From assembly GCF_000504285.1 (NCBI RefSeq), contig NZ_KI632511.1, positions 7,980,154 through 8,044,153 of the forward strand: a stretch of 64,000 nt of DNA. The letters run 5' to 3'. The notes under the pieces were generated by a model. It was not told the DNA's origin. It was given only the letters and a program-made list of their open reading frames with translations, and did not search any database. Positions 29,104-38,464 of the stretch are shown one piece after another. The stretch is from Actinospica robiniae DSM 44927 (GTDB lineage: Bacteria; Actinomycetota; Actinomycetes; Streptomycetales; Catenulisporaceae). The position numbers and the translations under genes are program-made. Every line of letters starts with the position of its first letter. The first letter of the stretch is position 1.

Positions 29104-29604
29104 TCACTCCATCAGCTCGTAGACGCGCAGGCCGCGCGAATTGAGTCTTCCTTCCTCCCACCCGAAGCCCAGCCGCCGTGCGACCCGCTGTGACACGGCG
29201 TTCTCCGGCCGGATCAACGCGAGCACCGGCAGCGCCCCGTGCCCGGCCGCGCCGCGGACCTCCAGCGCCGCCTGCGTCGCCTCGACCGCGTAGCCCTTGC
29301 CCCGCTCGGAGGCGACGATGTGGTAGTAGACGTTCAGGTTGTCGGTGCTGTCGAGCGATCCGAACCGTACCCCGGCGATCCCGATCGCGGGCCCGAGGCC
29401 GTCGCCCAGCCGCACCAGGTGGTAGCCGATGCCTTCGTTCGCCCAGTCGGTGCCGAACTTGCCCATCGCCTCCGTCAGGAACGGTGTCGGCCACGGCGCG
29501 TCCGAGGCACGTTCCGTCTCGGTGCGGTTGTCGCTGAGCTCGTAGAAGAACGCTGCGTCGTCGGTGCTGAGCGGTGCCAGGGTCAGGTGCGCGGTTGTCA
29601 GCAT
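29104..29604 (-). CDS. GNAT-family N-acetyltransferase (RimJ-like)
   Basis: A 166-residue single GNAT domain. It opens LTTAHLTLAPLSTDDAAFFYEL, in the manner of RimJ/RimL-like enzymes, with the acetyl-CoA loop in ASERGKGYAVEATQAAL and the late motif PENAVSQRVARRLGFGWEE. The acceptor is not evident. It lies downstream of the permease on the same strand and ends 31 bp from the right arm of the inverted repeat. Confidence 0.85.
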   Translation of the reverse strand: MLTTAHLTLAPLSTDDAAFFYELSDNRTETERASDAPWPTPFLTEAMGKFGTDWANEGIGYHLVRLGDGLGPAIGIAGVRFGSLDSTDNLNVYYHIVASERGKGYAVEATQAALEVRGAAGHGALPVLALIRPENAVSQRVARRLGFGWEEGRLNSRGLRVYELME

Positions 29605-29676
29605 GGCGCGACGTTAACAGCCGTGCACGGGAAAGGCGCGCGAGTTACGCGGCCCCGTCAGATGATCCGAGGGACA

Positions 29677-31170
29677 CTAGCCCCGTAGGCGCGTCTTCCA
29701 TCCGAGCACCAGCGCGGCGGTGATCGGCACGATCAGCGCCACCGTCCAGCGGCCGATCGTCCCGCCGTTCACGCCCATCTCGACGATGACGAACAGCAGG
29801 AACGCGAGCGTGGCCAGCTCCGTCACCGGCGAGAAGAAGAGCCGGAACGCGGGCCGCTCCAGCTCCCCGCGCCGGGCCCGGCGGACGAACTCCAGGTGGC
29901 AGATCATGATCGTGCCCCAGGTGCAGATGATCCCGAGTGCGGCGACGTTGGTGACGATCTCGAAGGCCTCGCCGGGCAGCCAGGCATTGAACCCGACGCC
30001 GAGCAGCGCCACCCCCGCGGTCAGCAGGATCCCGCCGTAGGGCACGTGGTGGCGGCTCATCACCCCGGTGAACCGCGGCGCCGAGCCGGCCGCGGCCATC
30101 GAGCGCAGGATCCGGCCGGTCGAGTACAGGCCCGAGTTCAGGCTGGAGAGCGCCGCGGTGAGCACGACCAGGTTCATGATGCCGCCGGCCGCGGGCATCC
30201 CGAGCTTGCTGAACACCGTGACGAACGGCGATTCGTTGCCCGAGTAGTCGGTCCAGGGCAGCAGCAGCGTCAGCAGCACCACCGAGCCGACATAGAAGAT
30301 CGCGATCCGCCACATCACCGAGTTCACCGCCTTCGGCACGATCCGGCGCGGCTCGGCCGTCTCGCCCGCGGTGATGCCCACCAGCTCCACCGCCGCGTAC
30401 GCGAAGACCACGCTCTGCAGGATGGAGATGCAGGCCACGATCCCCTTCGGGAAGAACCCGCCGTTGGCGCTGATCACGTGCCAGCCCGGGGTCTCGCCGC
30501 CGATCGGCTGGCCGGCGATCAGCAGCCAGACGCCCACCAGCAGGAACGCCGTGATCGCGGTGACCTTGATGATGGCGAACCAGAACTCGGTCTCGCCGAA
30601 CATGCGCACCGAGATCAGGTTGACCGTCAGCACCACGGCCAGCGCGATGAACGCCAGCAGCCACTGCGGGACGCTGGTGAACGCCTGCCAGTAGTGCACG
30701 TACAGGGCACACGCCGTGATGTCGGCCATGCCGGTGGTGGACCAGTTCAACACGTACATCCAGCCGACGACGTACGCGCCGGACTCGCCGAGGAGCTCCC
30801 GGGCGTAGCTGACGAAGGATCCGGACGAGGGCCGGTGCACCACCAGCTCGCCGAGAGCGCGCACCACGAAGAACGCGAAGACACCCGCCACGGCGTAGGA
30901 CAGCGCCAGGCCGGGGCCGGCCTTCTGCAGGCTCACCCCCGCGCCGAGGAAGAGACCGGTGCCGATCGCCCCGCCGATCGCGATCATCCCGATGTGCCGC
31001 GGTTGCAGTGTCTTGGCGTATCCGGCGTCGCCCGTGTCGTCCGACTCGGACGAGGGACCGCCGACCTTCACCGCCGTCCGGACCGTCGGATCCGCTGCGG
31101 GGTCTCGCTCTGCCGGCTGTCGCACTCCAGCAAGCCTGGCATAACGGATATATCCGTCTGGACCGGACAC
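29677..31170 (-). CDS. Amino acid permease (APC family, AnsP/GabP-like)
   Basis: A transporter of up to 497 residues with about 12 hydrophobic helices. The first helix carries HIGMIAIGGAIGTGLFLGAG, the substrate-site signature of amino acid/proton symporters, followed by SSGSFVSYARELLGESGAYVVGWMY. The group includes asparagine, GABA and related permeases; the exact substrate cannot be read. The GTG at 31170 has no ribosome site; GTG 31125, behind CTGGA, is a credible alternative that would place the palindrome at 31144-31157 upstream of the gene. It follows dhaM by 31 bp on the same strand. Confidence 0.88.
   Translation of the reverse strand: MSGPDGYIRYARLAGVRQPAERDPAADPTVRTAVKVGGPSSESDDTGDAGYAKTLQPRHIGMIAIGGAIGTGLFLGAGVSLQKAGPGLALSYAVAGVFAFFVVRALGELVVHRPSSGSFVSYARELLGESGAYVVGWMYVLNWSTTGMADITACALYVHYWQAFTSVPQWLLAFIALAVVLTVNLISVRMFGETEFWFAIIKVTAITAFLLVGVWLLIAGQPIGGETPGWHVISANGGFFPKGIVACISILQSVVFAYAAVELVGITAGETAEPRRIVPKAVNSVMWRIAIFYVGSVVLLTLLLPWTDYSGNESPFVTVFSKLGMPAAGGIMNLVVLTAALSSLNSGLYSTGRILRSMAAAGSAPRFTGVMSRHHVPYGGILLTAGVALLGVGFNAWLPGEAFEIVTNVAALGIICTWGTIMICHLEFVRRARRGELERPAFRLFFSPVTELATLAFLLFVIVEMGVNGGTIGRWTVALIVPITAALVLGWKTRLRG
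31144..31157. promoter_or_regulatory. Palindrome ACGGATATATCCGT near permease start
   Basis: A perfect 14-bp palindrome, AT-rich at its centre in otherwise GC-rich DNA. If the permease starts at 31125 the site lies just upstream and could be an operator overlapping a promoter; if it starts at 31170 the site is coding. Confidence 0.35.
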
Positions 31171-31201
31171 GCCGTCCGCGCGAACCGGGGCTTACGTGCG
31201 T

Positions 31202-31627
31202 TCAGAGCTTGCGGAAAAGCCGCGCTTCCTCGGCCGCCGCGCGGACCGCTTGGAGGTCCCCGCCCGCGGACGCGGTGACCACCGCGGCCACGGCGCCCTC
31301 GACGAAGGGTGCGTCGGCCAGCACGGCTCCGGGCCGGTCAGGCTCATCGCCGACGCCCTCGTCCAGCAAGGTCTTGACGGTCAGCAGGGCGCTGCCGAGG
31401 TCGCCGAGCAGCAGCACGCCGGCGCCGCGGTCGGCTTCGCGCACGGCCTGCTCGATCCGGCCGTAGCTGGTGCCGAGGCTGCCGTCGTCCATGCCGCCGG
31501 CGGCGATCACCGGCACCTGGTCGCCGCCGAGTTCGCGCACGAGTTCGGCGAGACCTTCGGCGAGGCGCTCGCTGTGCGAGACAAGGACGACACCAACCAG
31601 CTTCACGGTGCCCGACCCTATCATCAC
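31202..31627 (-). CDS. dhaM: PTS-dependent dihydroxyacetone kinase, phosphotransferase subunit DhaM
   Basis: A 141-residue EIIA-man-like protein. It starts its fold at VKLVGVVLVSHSERLAEGLAEL, where the His of VSHS is the phosphorylated residue, and continues with GDLGSALLTVK. It carries phosphate from HPr to DhaL-bound ADP in PTS-driven dihydroxyacetone phosphorylation. It lacks the HPr and EI domains of long DhaM forms. ATG 31627 or GTG 31606 may be the start. It is the third gene of dhaKLM. Confidence 0.92.
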   Translation of the reverse strand: MMIGSGTVKLVGVVLVSHSERLAEGLAELVRELGGDQVPVIAAGGMDDGSLGTSYGRIEQAVREADRGAGVLLLGDLGSALLTVKTLLDEGVGDEPDRPGAVLADAPFVEGAVAAVVTASAGGDLQAVRAAAEEARLFRKL

Positions 31628-31708
31628 GACCTGGTCAGCGCGGCGTGTCGGGGTTGACTCCGGCGGCCGCAGGGTTTTGCGGGGTCCGCGGCACCGGCGG
31701 TGCGTCCG

Positions 31709-32350
31709 TCAGGCGGCGGCGTCGGCCAGGGTCCGCCACAGCAGCGCCGTCGAGACCGCGCCCGGATCCAGGTGGCCCTCGCTGCGTTCGCCGAGGTAAC
31801 TGGCCCGGCCCTTGCGCGCCCGCAGCGGAGCCGTCTCCTGCGCGCCCTCTTCGGCGGCGCGGGCCGCGAGGTCCAGCGCCTGGCCGGGCAGCAGGCCGTC
31901 CTCGGCGGCGGCCCGAAGTGCCTCGACCGCGGGAGTGAACGCGTCGAGCATCGTCTTGTCGCCGACGCTCGCGCCGCCCAGTCTCGCCAAGGCCTCGAGC
32001 CCGGCCGCGAACGCCGCCGCGAGGGCCGGCACGTCCGCCGACTCCGCGTCGCCCAGAGCCTTGCCGGCGGCACGGAAGACGCTGCCGTACAACGGCCCGG
32101 AGGCGCCGCCCACGGTCGAGATCAGCTGACGGCCGGTCAGCTGCAGCGTCGCTCCCGGCGTCGCCGGGGGCTCCTGCGCCAGCTTCGCGGCCACCGCGGC
32201 GAACCCGCGCTTGAGGTTCGTGCCGTGGTCCCCGTCGCCGATCGCCGAGTCGAGCTCGGTCAGCCGGGGCGCCTCCTTCGCCACGGCGTCGGCCGCGGCC
32301 GTGAGCCAGGCCACGAACAGCGCCGCGTCGAGTCCGTCTTTGTCCCGCAT
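31709..32350 (-). CDS. dhaL: Dihydroxyacetone kinase subunit DhaL
   Basis: A 213-residue ADP-binding subunit. Conserved metal-nucleotide segments are LDSAIGDGDHGTNLKRGF, GGASGPLYGSVF and SVGDKTMLDAFTPA. It transfers phosphate from DhaM to dihydroxyacetone bound on DhaK. The start is the ATG at 32350, 11 bp after the dhaK stop; the frame extends much further upstream but only across dhaK as a shadow. Confidence 0.94.
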   Translation of the reverse strand: MRDKDGLDAALFVAWLTAAADAVAKEAPRLTELDSAIGDGDHGTNLKRGFAAVAAKLAQEPPATPGATLQLTGRQLISTVGGASGPLYGSVFRAAGKALGDAESADVPALAAAFAAGLEALARLGGASVGDKTMLDAFTPAVEALRAAAEDGLLPGQALDLAARAAEEGAQETAPLRARKGRASYLGERSEGHLDPGAVSTALLWRTLADAAA

Positions 32351-32361
32351 CGTCACCTCGG

Positions 32362-33354
32362 TCACCGTCCCCACCGCAGCGCCGGCGTCTGCACCGGCGC
32401 GTCCCACAAAGCCACCAGTTCCGGTTCGGCCCGGCACACCGTCACCGAGAAGCCGGGCATGTCCAGGCTGGTGATGTAGTCGCCGACCAGGTTGCGCACC
32501 ACGCGCACGCCGCGCCGGTCCAGCGCCCGCACCACCTCCGCGTAGACGACGTAGAGCTCGAGCAGCGGGCTCGCGCCCATGCCGTTGAGCAGCACCATCG
32601 CGTCGCCGCGGAAGTCGAGGTCGGCGCACACCGCCTCCACCGCGATCTCGGCCAGCTCGCTCGCCGGGGCGTAGCGCGCGCGGCGGCGGCCGGGCTCGCC
32701 GTGGATGCCGACGCCGAGTTCGATCTCGTCCTCGCCCAGCTCGAAGCCGGGCCGGCCGGCGGCCGGCGTGGTGCACGGGCCGAGCGCGATCCCGAACGAG
32801 CGGCAGACCGCGTTCGTCCGTTCGGCCACCGCCGCCACCTCGTCCAGCCCGGCGCCGCGTTCCGCCGCGGCCCCCGCGTGCTTCTCCGCGAACAGGGTCG
32901 CGCCGGTGCCGCGCCGCCCGGCGGTGTAGAGCGAGTCCTCGACTGCGACGTCGTCGTCGATCAGCACCGAGCGGGAGGCGATGCCCTCGTCCTCGAGCAG
33001 ATCCGCGGCGAGCTGGAAGTTGAGCACGTCGCCGGTGTAGTTCTTCACCAGGAACAGCACCCCGCCGCCGGTGTCCGCGGCCTGCGCCGCGGCCAGCATC
33101 TGGTCCGGCACCGGCGAGGTGAACACCTCCCCGGGGCAGGCCGCGTCGAGCATGCCGAAACCGACGTAACCGGCGTGCAGGGGTTCGTGGCCTGATCCGC
33201 CGCCGGAGATCAGCGCGGGCTTGCCCGCGGCGCCCGGCTCGGCCCGAAGTACGATCCGCCGCTCGGCGTCCACCCGCAGGCCCGGGTGCGCGGCGGCGAG
33301 CCCGGCCAGGGCATCGGCGACCACCGTCTCCGGCGAGTTGATCAGCATCTTCAT
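32362..33354 (-). CDS. dhaK: Dihydroxyacetone kinase subunit DhaK
   Basis: A 330-residue subunit that binds dihydroxyacetone covalently. The glycine-rich ALISGGGSGHEPLHAGYVG and VFTSPVPDQM segments and the GVGIHGEPG motif, whose His forms the hemiaminal with substrate, are all present. It is the first gene of dhaKLM on the minus strand and is divergent from the cobalamin riboswitch. Confidence 0.95.
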   Translation of the reverse strand: MKMLINSPETVVADALAGLAAAHPGLRVDAERRIVLRAEPGAAGKPALISGGGSGHEPLHAGYVGFGMLDAACPGEVFTSPVPDQMLAAAQAADTGGGVLFLVKNYTGDVLNFQLAADLLEDEGIASRSVLIDDDVAVEDSLYTAGRRGTGATLFAEKHAGAAAERGAGLDEVAAVAERTNAVCRSFGIALGPCTTPAAGRPGFELGEDEIELGVGIHGEPGRRRARYAPASELAEIAVEAVCADLDFRGDAMVLLNGMGASPLLELYVVYAEVVRALDRRGVRVVRNLVGDYITSLDMPGFSVTVCRAEPELVALWDAPVQTPALRWGR

Positions 33355-33437
33355 GGTGCCCCATTCTGCCGTGCGGGCCCGGCGGCGCGGTAGGCGCCGC
33401 GTGCGCCGGATCGGCGCGCCGGGCGGTGCGGCTATGC

Positions 33438-33545
33438 TCTTACCCGTCGGCCCCGCAGGAATCCGGTGCGAATCCGGAACGGTCCCGCCACTGTCAGCCC
33501 CCGTACGCCGAGCGCGTCGCGGGCGAGTCAGGAACTGCGCCCGGC
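33438..33545 (+). ncRNA. Cobalamin (AdoCbl) riboswitch
   Basis: Contains GAATCCGGTGCGAATCCGG, then CGGTCCCGCCACTGT, and after a variable stem the B12-box-like GAGTCAGGAACTGCGCC, in the usual order for the cobalamin class. It lies 58-165 nt upstream of the chelatase gene at 33603 and probably represses the whole B12 operon when cobalamin is plentiful. The outer limits are approximate. Confidence 0.92.
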
Positions 33546-33602
33546 ACGTATGACTGTCGCTACGAACGGGCGTGGGCTCCCGGGTAGGAGTGGATCGGCG
33601 CT

Positions 33603-35717
33603 GTGCTGCGTTTCCCTTTTTCGGCCGTGCTCGGGCAGGACGAGCTGCGGCTTGCTTTGATCCTCAACGCGATCCATCCCGCCGTGGGCGGGGTGCTGGT
33701 GCGCGGCGAGAAGGGCACTGCCAAATCGACCATGGTGCGCGCGCTGGCCGCGGTGCTGCCGCAGGTCGAGGTCGTGCCCGGTTGCCGCTTCTCGTGCGAG
33801 CCGGCCGCGCCGGACGAGCAGTGCCCGGACGGGCCGCACGGCTCTGAGCCCGCCGGCGAGAGCGCGGCACTGCGGGCGGCGCGCCTGGTCGAACTGCCGG
33901 TCGGCGCGTCTGAAGATCGGCTCACCGGCGCCCTGGACCTCGAGCGCGCCCTCGGTCGCGGCGAGGCGGCGTTCCAGCCGGGGCTGCTGGCGGCCTCGCA
34001 CCGCGGTGTGCTGTACGTGGACGAAGTCAACCTGCTGCCGGACCACCTCGTCGACGTGCTGCTGGACGCGGCCGCGATGGGCGAGGCACACGTGGAGCGT
34101 GACGGCGTGTCAGTCCGGCACGCGGCCCGGTTCCTGCTGGTGGGCACGATGAACCCGGAGGAGGGCGAGCTGCGGCCGCAGCTGCTCGACCGCTTCGGCC
34201 TGACGGTGGACGTGGCGGCCAGCCGCGACCCGAAGCAGCGCGCCGAGGTGGTGCGCCGCCGTCTGGCGTACGAGGCGGATCCGGAGGGTTTCTGCGCGCG
34301 CTGGGACGAGGCGGACGCGGAGGTCGGCCGGCGGATAGCGGCTGCCCGCGCAGTGCTGCGGGCTGTGGAGCTGCCGGACGCGGAGCTGGAGCGGATCGCG
34401 CGGGTCTGCGCCGAGTTCGAAGTGGACGGCATGCGGGCGGACCTGGTGACCGCGCGCGCCGCGGTGGCGCTGGCCGCCTGGCGCGGCCGGCCGGCGGTGA
34501 CCGCCGAGGAGGTGCGCGACGCGGCGCGGCTCGCCCTGCCGCACCGCCGGCGCCGCAACCCCTTCGACGCGCCGGGGCTGGACGAGAAGCAGCTCGAGCA
34601 GGCGTGCGCGGATCCGGAGGGCGGCGGCGGCGGAGACGGGCCGGACGGCGGTCCGGGCGGCGCGGGACCTGACGGCGGCGGCGGTGAGGGCGGCGCCGGG
34701 AACGGCGGCGGCGAGGGCGGTCCGGGGCCGGATAACAGGCCCAACGCCCCGCGAGGGTCGGGGGCTGGTACTGATGACGGCGCTGGGAACCGACCCACGC
34801 CTCCGCCCCCTTCCGGCGACTCCGGTGCTGATGCGCCGTCAAAGGGAGGGCCCGGAGCCGGTGAGCAGGCTGCCGTCGCCGCCGGCGCGACGTATCGGAC
34901 GCGGCTTTTCGCGGTTCCGGGGGTCGGCGACGGGGTGCCGGGGCGACGGTCGGCTGGACGCTCGCGCGGGCGGGGGCGGACGGTCGGGGCCGAGCTGCCT
35001 GCTTCCGGCGGGACGTTCGGGCGAGTGATCCACTTTCCGGCGACGATGCGGGCGGCGGCTGTCCGACAGGCCGCAACCGCTACGTATCCAGTCGATCCGA
35101 CCGCGAGCCGCGGCGCTGCCCTCAGCTTCCTGCCTTCCGACCTGCGCACGGCGGTGCGGCGCGACCGTGAGGGCAACCTCGTCCTTTTCGCCGTCGACGC
35201 CTCCGGCTCCATGGCGGCACGCTCGCGCATGTCCGCCGTCAAAGGCGCCGTGCTCTCGCTCCTGCTCGACGCCTATCAGCGCCGCGACAAGGTCGGGCTG
35301 ATCACCTTCCGCGGCTCGTCCGCCACGCTCGTCCTGCCGCCCACCGGCTCCGTCGAGGCCGCGGCCGCGCGGCTCGCCGCCGTTCCGACCGGCGGGCGCA
35401 CGCCGCTCGCCTCGGGGCTGCTGCTCTCGCACACCGTCGTGCAGCGCGAGCGGTTGCGCGATCCGCGGCGGCGCGCGCTGCTCGTGCTGGTCACGGACGG
35501 GCGCGCGACCGGGTCGGGCACGGCTCTGGCCGACGCCCGGCGTGCCGCGGAACTGCTCGGGTCCGCCGGCGTGGCCTGCGTGGTCGTGGATTGCGAAACC
35601 GGGCCGGTGCGGCTGGGGCTGGCCGCAGACCTGGCCTTCCGGCTCGGCGGGGAGCACGTGCCGATGGGCTCGGTCTCCGCCGCGGCGCTCGACCACCTCG
35701 TGCGAAAGGCGGCCTGA
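33603..35717 (+). CDS. ChlI/ChlD-type chelatase subunit (putative cobaltochelatase)
   Basis: A 704-residue fusion of an AAA+ ATPase and a von Willebrand A domain, the motor partner of CobN in actinomycetes. Walker A is VRGEKGTAKSTMVRAL and Walker B is GVLYVDEVNLLPDHLVD. A Gly/Pro/Asp linker (about residues 335-440) separates it from the VWA domain, whose MIDAS is FAVDASGSMAAR and later LVTDGRATGSGT. The start GTG 33603 follows an AGGAG. It is the first gene under the cobalamin riboswitch. Magnesium chelation is a less likely role, given the B12 context. Confidence 0.92.
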   Translation: MLRFPFSAVLGQDELRLALILNAIHPAVGGVLVRGEKGTAKSTMVRALAAVLPQVEVVPGCRFSCEPAAPDEQCPDGPHGSEPAGESAALRAARLVELPVGASEDRLTGALDLERALGRGEAAFQPGLLAASHRGVLYVDEVNLLPDHLVDVLLDAAAMGEAHVERDGVSVRHAARFLLVGTMNPEEGELRPQLLDRFGLTVDVAASRDPKQRAEVVRRRLAYEADPEGFCARWDEADAEVGRRIAAARAVLRAVELPDAELERIARVCAEFEVDGMRADLVTARAAVALAAWRGRPAVTAEEVRDAARLALPHRRRRNPFDAPGLDEKQLEQACADPEGGGGGDGPDGGPGGAGPDGGGGEGGAGNGGGEGGPGPDNRPNAPRGSGAGTDDGAGNRPTPPPPSGDSGADAPSKGGPGAGEQAAVAAGATYRTRLFAVPGVGDGVPGRRSAGRSRGRGRTVGAELPASGGTFGRVIHFPATMRAAAVRQAATATYPVDPTASRGAALSFLPSDLRTAVRRDREGNLVLFAVDASGSMAARSRMSAVKGAVLSLLLDAYQRRDKVGLITFRGSSATLVLPPTGSVEAAAARLAAVPTGGRTPLASGLLLSHTVVQRERLRDPRRRALLVLVTDGRATGSGTALADARRAAELLGSAGVACVVVDCETGPVRLGLAADLAFRLGGEHVPMGSVSAAALDHLVRKAA

Positions 35718-35718
35718 C

Positions 35719-36339
35719 ATGCCCCAGGGCAAGCCCGTATACGTCCCGGAGGACGGCCTGACCACCCGTCAGCGCCGCGCGCTGCCGCTGACGGTGGTGC
35801 ACACCGGCCACGGCAAGGGCAAGACCACGGCCGCCTTCGGCCTGGCGCTGCGGGCGTGGAACGCCGGGTGGCCGATCGGGGTGTTCCAGTTCGTCAAGAG
35901 CGCGAAGTGGAAGATCGGCGAGGAGCCGGCGTTCAAGGCGCTCGGGGCTGTGCACGAGCAGACCGGGCAGGGCGCGCCGGTGGCCTGGCACAAGATGGGC
36001 GAGGGCTGGAGCTGGCTGATCCAGGACCTGCATTCGGACCCTGAATTGCAGGCGGACAACGCGCGGGCCGGCTGGGAGCAGATCAAGCGGGACCTTGCCG
36101 CCGAGACCTACCGGCTCTACCTGCTCGACGAGTTCACCTACCCGATGACCTGGGGCTGGGTGGACGTGGACGAGGTGGTCGCGGTGCTGCGCGCCCGGCC
36201 GGGGACCCAGCACGTGATCATCACCGGCCGCGATGCCGCGCCCGCGCTGCTCGAGTGCGCGGATCTGGTGACGGAGATGACGAAGGTCAAGCATCCGATG
36301 GACGCCGGGCGCAAGGGGCAGAAGGGCATCGAATGGTGA
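35719..36339 (+). CDS. cobO: Cob(I)yrinic acid a,c-diamide adenosyltransferase CobO
   Basis: A 206-residue corrinoid adenosyltransferase. The P-loop is VVHTGHGKGKTTAAFGLAL, used with inverted ATP orientation in this family, followed by GVFQFVKSAKWKIGEE and LYLLDEFTYPMTWGWVD. It attaches the 5'-deoxyadenosyl ligand to reduced corrinoid. The ATG at 35719 is directly behind the stop of the chelatase gene (TGAC-ATG). The length matches CobO (about 200). Confidence 0.96.
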   Translation: MPQGKPVYVPEDGLTTRQRRALPLTVVHTGHGKGKTTAAFGLALRAWNAGWPIGVFQFVKSAKWKIGEEPAFKALGAVHEQTGQGAPVAWHKMGEGWSWLIQDLHSDPELQADNARAGWEQIKRDLAAETYRLYLLDEFTYPMTWGWVDVDEVVAVLRARPGTQHVIITGRDAAPALLECADLVTEMTKVKHPMDAGRKGQKGIEW

Positions 36340-37736
36340 CGGTCTCCGCCGTGCCGCGGGTGCTGATCGCGGCACCGGCGTCCGGGCACGGGAAGACGAC
36401 GGTCGCCACCGGGCTGATCGCGGTGCTGGCGCGGCGGGGGCGGCGGGTGGCGCCGTTCAAGGTCGGGCCGGACTACATCGACCCGGGCTACCACGCGCTG
36501 GCCGCGGGCCGGCCGGGCCGGAACCTGGACCCCTTCCTGGTCGGCGAGTACCGGATGGTCGGTGTCTTCGGGCACGGCACCGCCGGCGCCGACATCGCCG
36601 TCATCGAGGGCGTGATGGGGCTGTACGACGGCGCTGTCGGACGCGGCGAGCTGGCTTCGAGTGCCCAGGTGGCCGTGCTGACCGGCTCGCCGGTGGTGCT
36701 GGTCGTGGACGCGACCGCGCAGGGGCGTTCGGTGGCCGCGCTGGTGGACGGGTTCCGCGGGTTCGACCGCCGGGTGCGGCTCGCCGGGGTCGTGCTCAAC
36801 CGGGTCGGGTCGGCGCGGCACCGCGAGATCCTGGCGGCGGCGCTGGAGGAGATCGGCGTTCCGCTGCTCGGGGTGCTGCATCGCAGCGACGCGGCGGCGA
36901 CTCCGTCCCGTCATCTCGGGCTGGTTCCGGCGGCCGAGCGGGCGCCGGACGCGCTGGCCACGGTGGACGCGCTGGCCGACCTGGTCGCCACGCACGTCGA
37001 CGTGGACCGGATCGAGCGGATCGCGGCGAGCGCGGCGCAGGTGGCCGCGGAGGAGACGTGGTCGCCGGAGCTCGCGATCGGCGAGCTCGGCGGCCCGGTG
37101 GCGTGCCGGACGCGCCCGGTGGTGGCGGTGGCCGGGGGCGCGGCGTTCACGTTCTCCTACGCGGAGCACGCCGAGCTGCTCAGGGCCGCCGGCGCCGAGG
37201 TCGTGTCGTTCGACCCGCTGCGGGACGAGGCGCTGCCTGACGGCACGTCGGCTGTGGTGATCGGCGGCGGTTTCCCGGAGGTCTACGCGTCGCAGCTGGC
37301 TGAGAACGCGGCGCTGCTCGGCGCCGTCCGACGGTTCGCGGACTCGGGCGGCGTGATCGCGGCCGAGTGCGCCGGGCTGCTGTACCTCGCCAAGAAGCTC
37401 GACGGCGTGCCGATGTGCGGGGTGGTGGACGCCGAGGCGCGGATGAGCGAGCGGCTGACGCTCGGGTACCGTGAGGCGGTGGCCGGCACGGACTCGGTGC
37501 TGAGCCCGACCGGCACGCGCGTGAACGGGCACGAGTTCCATCGCACGGTCCTGACACCTGGCTCCAGCCCTCAGCCGGCCTGGTTCTGGCGCGGCTCCGA
37601 GGGCGAGAAGGTCGCGGAGGGCTTCGGGGCCGGCCGCGTGCACGCCTCCTACCTGCACCTGCACTGGGCGGGAGCGCCGGAGATCCCGCGCCGCATCGTC
37701 GCCGCGGCCGCCGAGTACGCGGGTGATGCGGCATGA
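36333..37736 (+). CDS. cobB: Cobyrinic acid a,c-diamide synthase CobB/CbiA
   Basis: A 467-residue amidotransferase that converts the a and c acetate side chains to amides using glutamine and ATP. The N-terminal synthetase has APASGHGKTTVATGL and FKVGPDYIDPGYH; the C-terminal class I glutaminase has its nucleophile in VIAAECAGLLYL and VNGHEFHRTVL near the end. The start overlaps the cobO stop (ATGGTGA). Whether the substrate is cobyrinic or hydrogenobyrinic acid depends on when cobalt is inserted. Confidence 0.95.
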   Translation: MVTVSAVPRVLIAAPASGHGKTTVATGLIAVLARRGRRVAPFKVGPDYIDPGYHALAAGRPGRNLDPFLVGEYRMVGVFGHGTAGADIAVIEGVMGLYDGAVGRGELASSAQVAVLTGSPVVLVVDATAQGRSVAALVDGFRGFDRRVRLAGVVLNRVGSARHREILAAALEEIGVPLLGVLHRSDAAATPSRHLGLVPAAERAPDALATVDALADLVATHVDVDRIERIAASAAQVAAEETWSPELAIGELGGPVACRTRPVVAVAGGAAFTFSYAEHAELLRAAGAEVVSFDPLRDEALPDGTSAVVIGGGFPEVYASQLAENAALLGAVRRFADSGGVIAAECAGLLYLAKKLDGVPMCGVVDAEARMSERLTLGYREAVAGTDSVLSPTGTRVNGHEFHRTVLTPGSSPQPAWFWRGSEGEKVAEGFGAGRVHASYLHLHWAGAPEIPRRIVAAAAEYAGDAA

Positions 37737-38464
37737 GCAGGACGCTGATCGGCGTGGGTGTGGGCCCGGGAGATCCGGAACTGGTGACGCTCAAGGCGTT
37801 GCGGACATTGGGCGAAGCCGACGTGGTGTTCGCCCCGTCAACGGACCCTGATCGGCTCTCCAGGGCCGAGGAGATCGTGACCGAGGCGGCACACGTCGCC
37901 GTCCGCCGGCTGGTGTTCGCGCTCGACGACCGCGGTGGGGTGACCAAGCGGCGCTCCACTGCCTGGGACGACGCGGCCCGAGCGGTGCTGCAGGCTTTCG
38001 ACGACGGCGCCAGCCGCGTCGTGTTCGTCACGCTCGGCGATCCGAACGTCTACTCGACCTTCGGCTACCTCGCGCAGACGGTCGCCGCGGTGGACGCCTC
38101 GGTGCGGATCGAGACCGTCGCCGGGGTGACCGCGATGCAGGATCTTGCGGCGCGTGCGGCCGTGCGGCTGGCCGAGGGCCGCGAGTCGTTGACGCTCGTG
38201 CCCGCCACGGCCGGGCTGGCCGAAGTCACGTCTGCGCTGGAGGGCGGCGGCACAGTCGTCATCTACAAAGGCGGCCGGTCGATGCGCGAGCTCGTCGCGC
38301 TCGTCAAGGCGCGCGGCCGTGCGGCGGAGGCGGTGCTCGGCAGTGAACTCGGGCTTCCGGACGAGCGGATAGTGCCGTTGGCCGACTGGGACGAGGAACG
38401 CGCCTCGTATTTCACGACCCTGATCGTCCCCGCGGCGCGCCGGGGGAGAGGGAGAGCGCTGTGA
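37733..38464 (+). CDS. cobI: Precorrin-2 C20-methyltransferase CobI/CbiL
   Basis: A 243-residue SAM-dependent tetrapyrrole methylase. It begins LIGVGVGPGDPELVTLKALR, the family N-motif, and continues with VFVTLGDPNVYSTFGYL and ETVAGVTAMQDLAA. It adds the C20 methyl to (cobalt-)precorrin-2. The 4-bp ATGA overlap with cobB indicates translational coupling. Confidence 0.94.
   Translation: MSRTLIGVGVGPGDPELVTLKALRTLGEADVVFAPSTDPDRLSRAEEIVTEAAHVAVRRLVFALDDRGGVTKRRSTAWDDAARAVLQAFDDGASRVVFVTLGDPNVYSTFGYLAQTVAAVDASVRIETVAGVTAMQDLAARAAVRLAEGRESLTLVPATAGLAEVTSALEGGGTVVIYKGGRSMRELVALVKARGRAAEAVLGSELGLPDERIVPLADWDEERASYFTTLIVPAARRGRGRAL

Noticed and set aside
32351-33364. A DhaL with a ~340-residue N-terminal extension
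   Set aside because: The extension is the antisense-phase shadow of dhaK on the same strand; the DhaL family begins at MRDKDGLDAALF.
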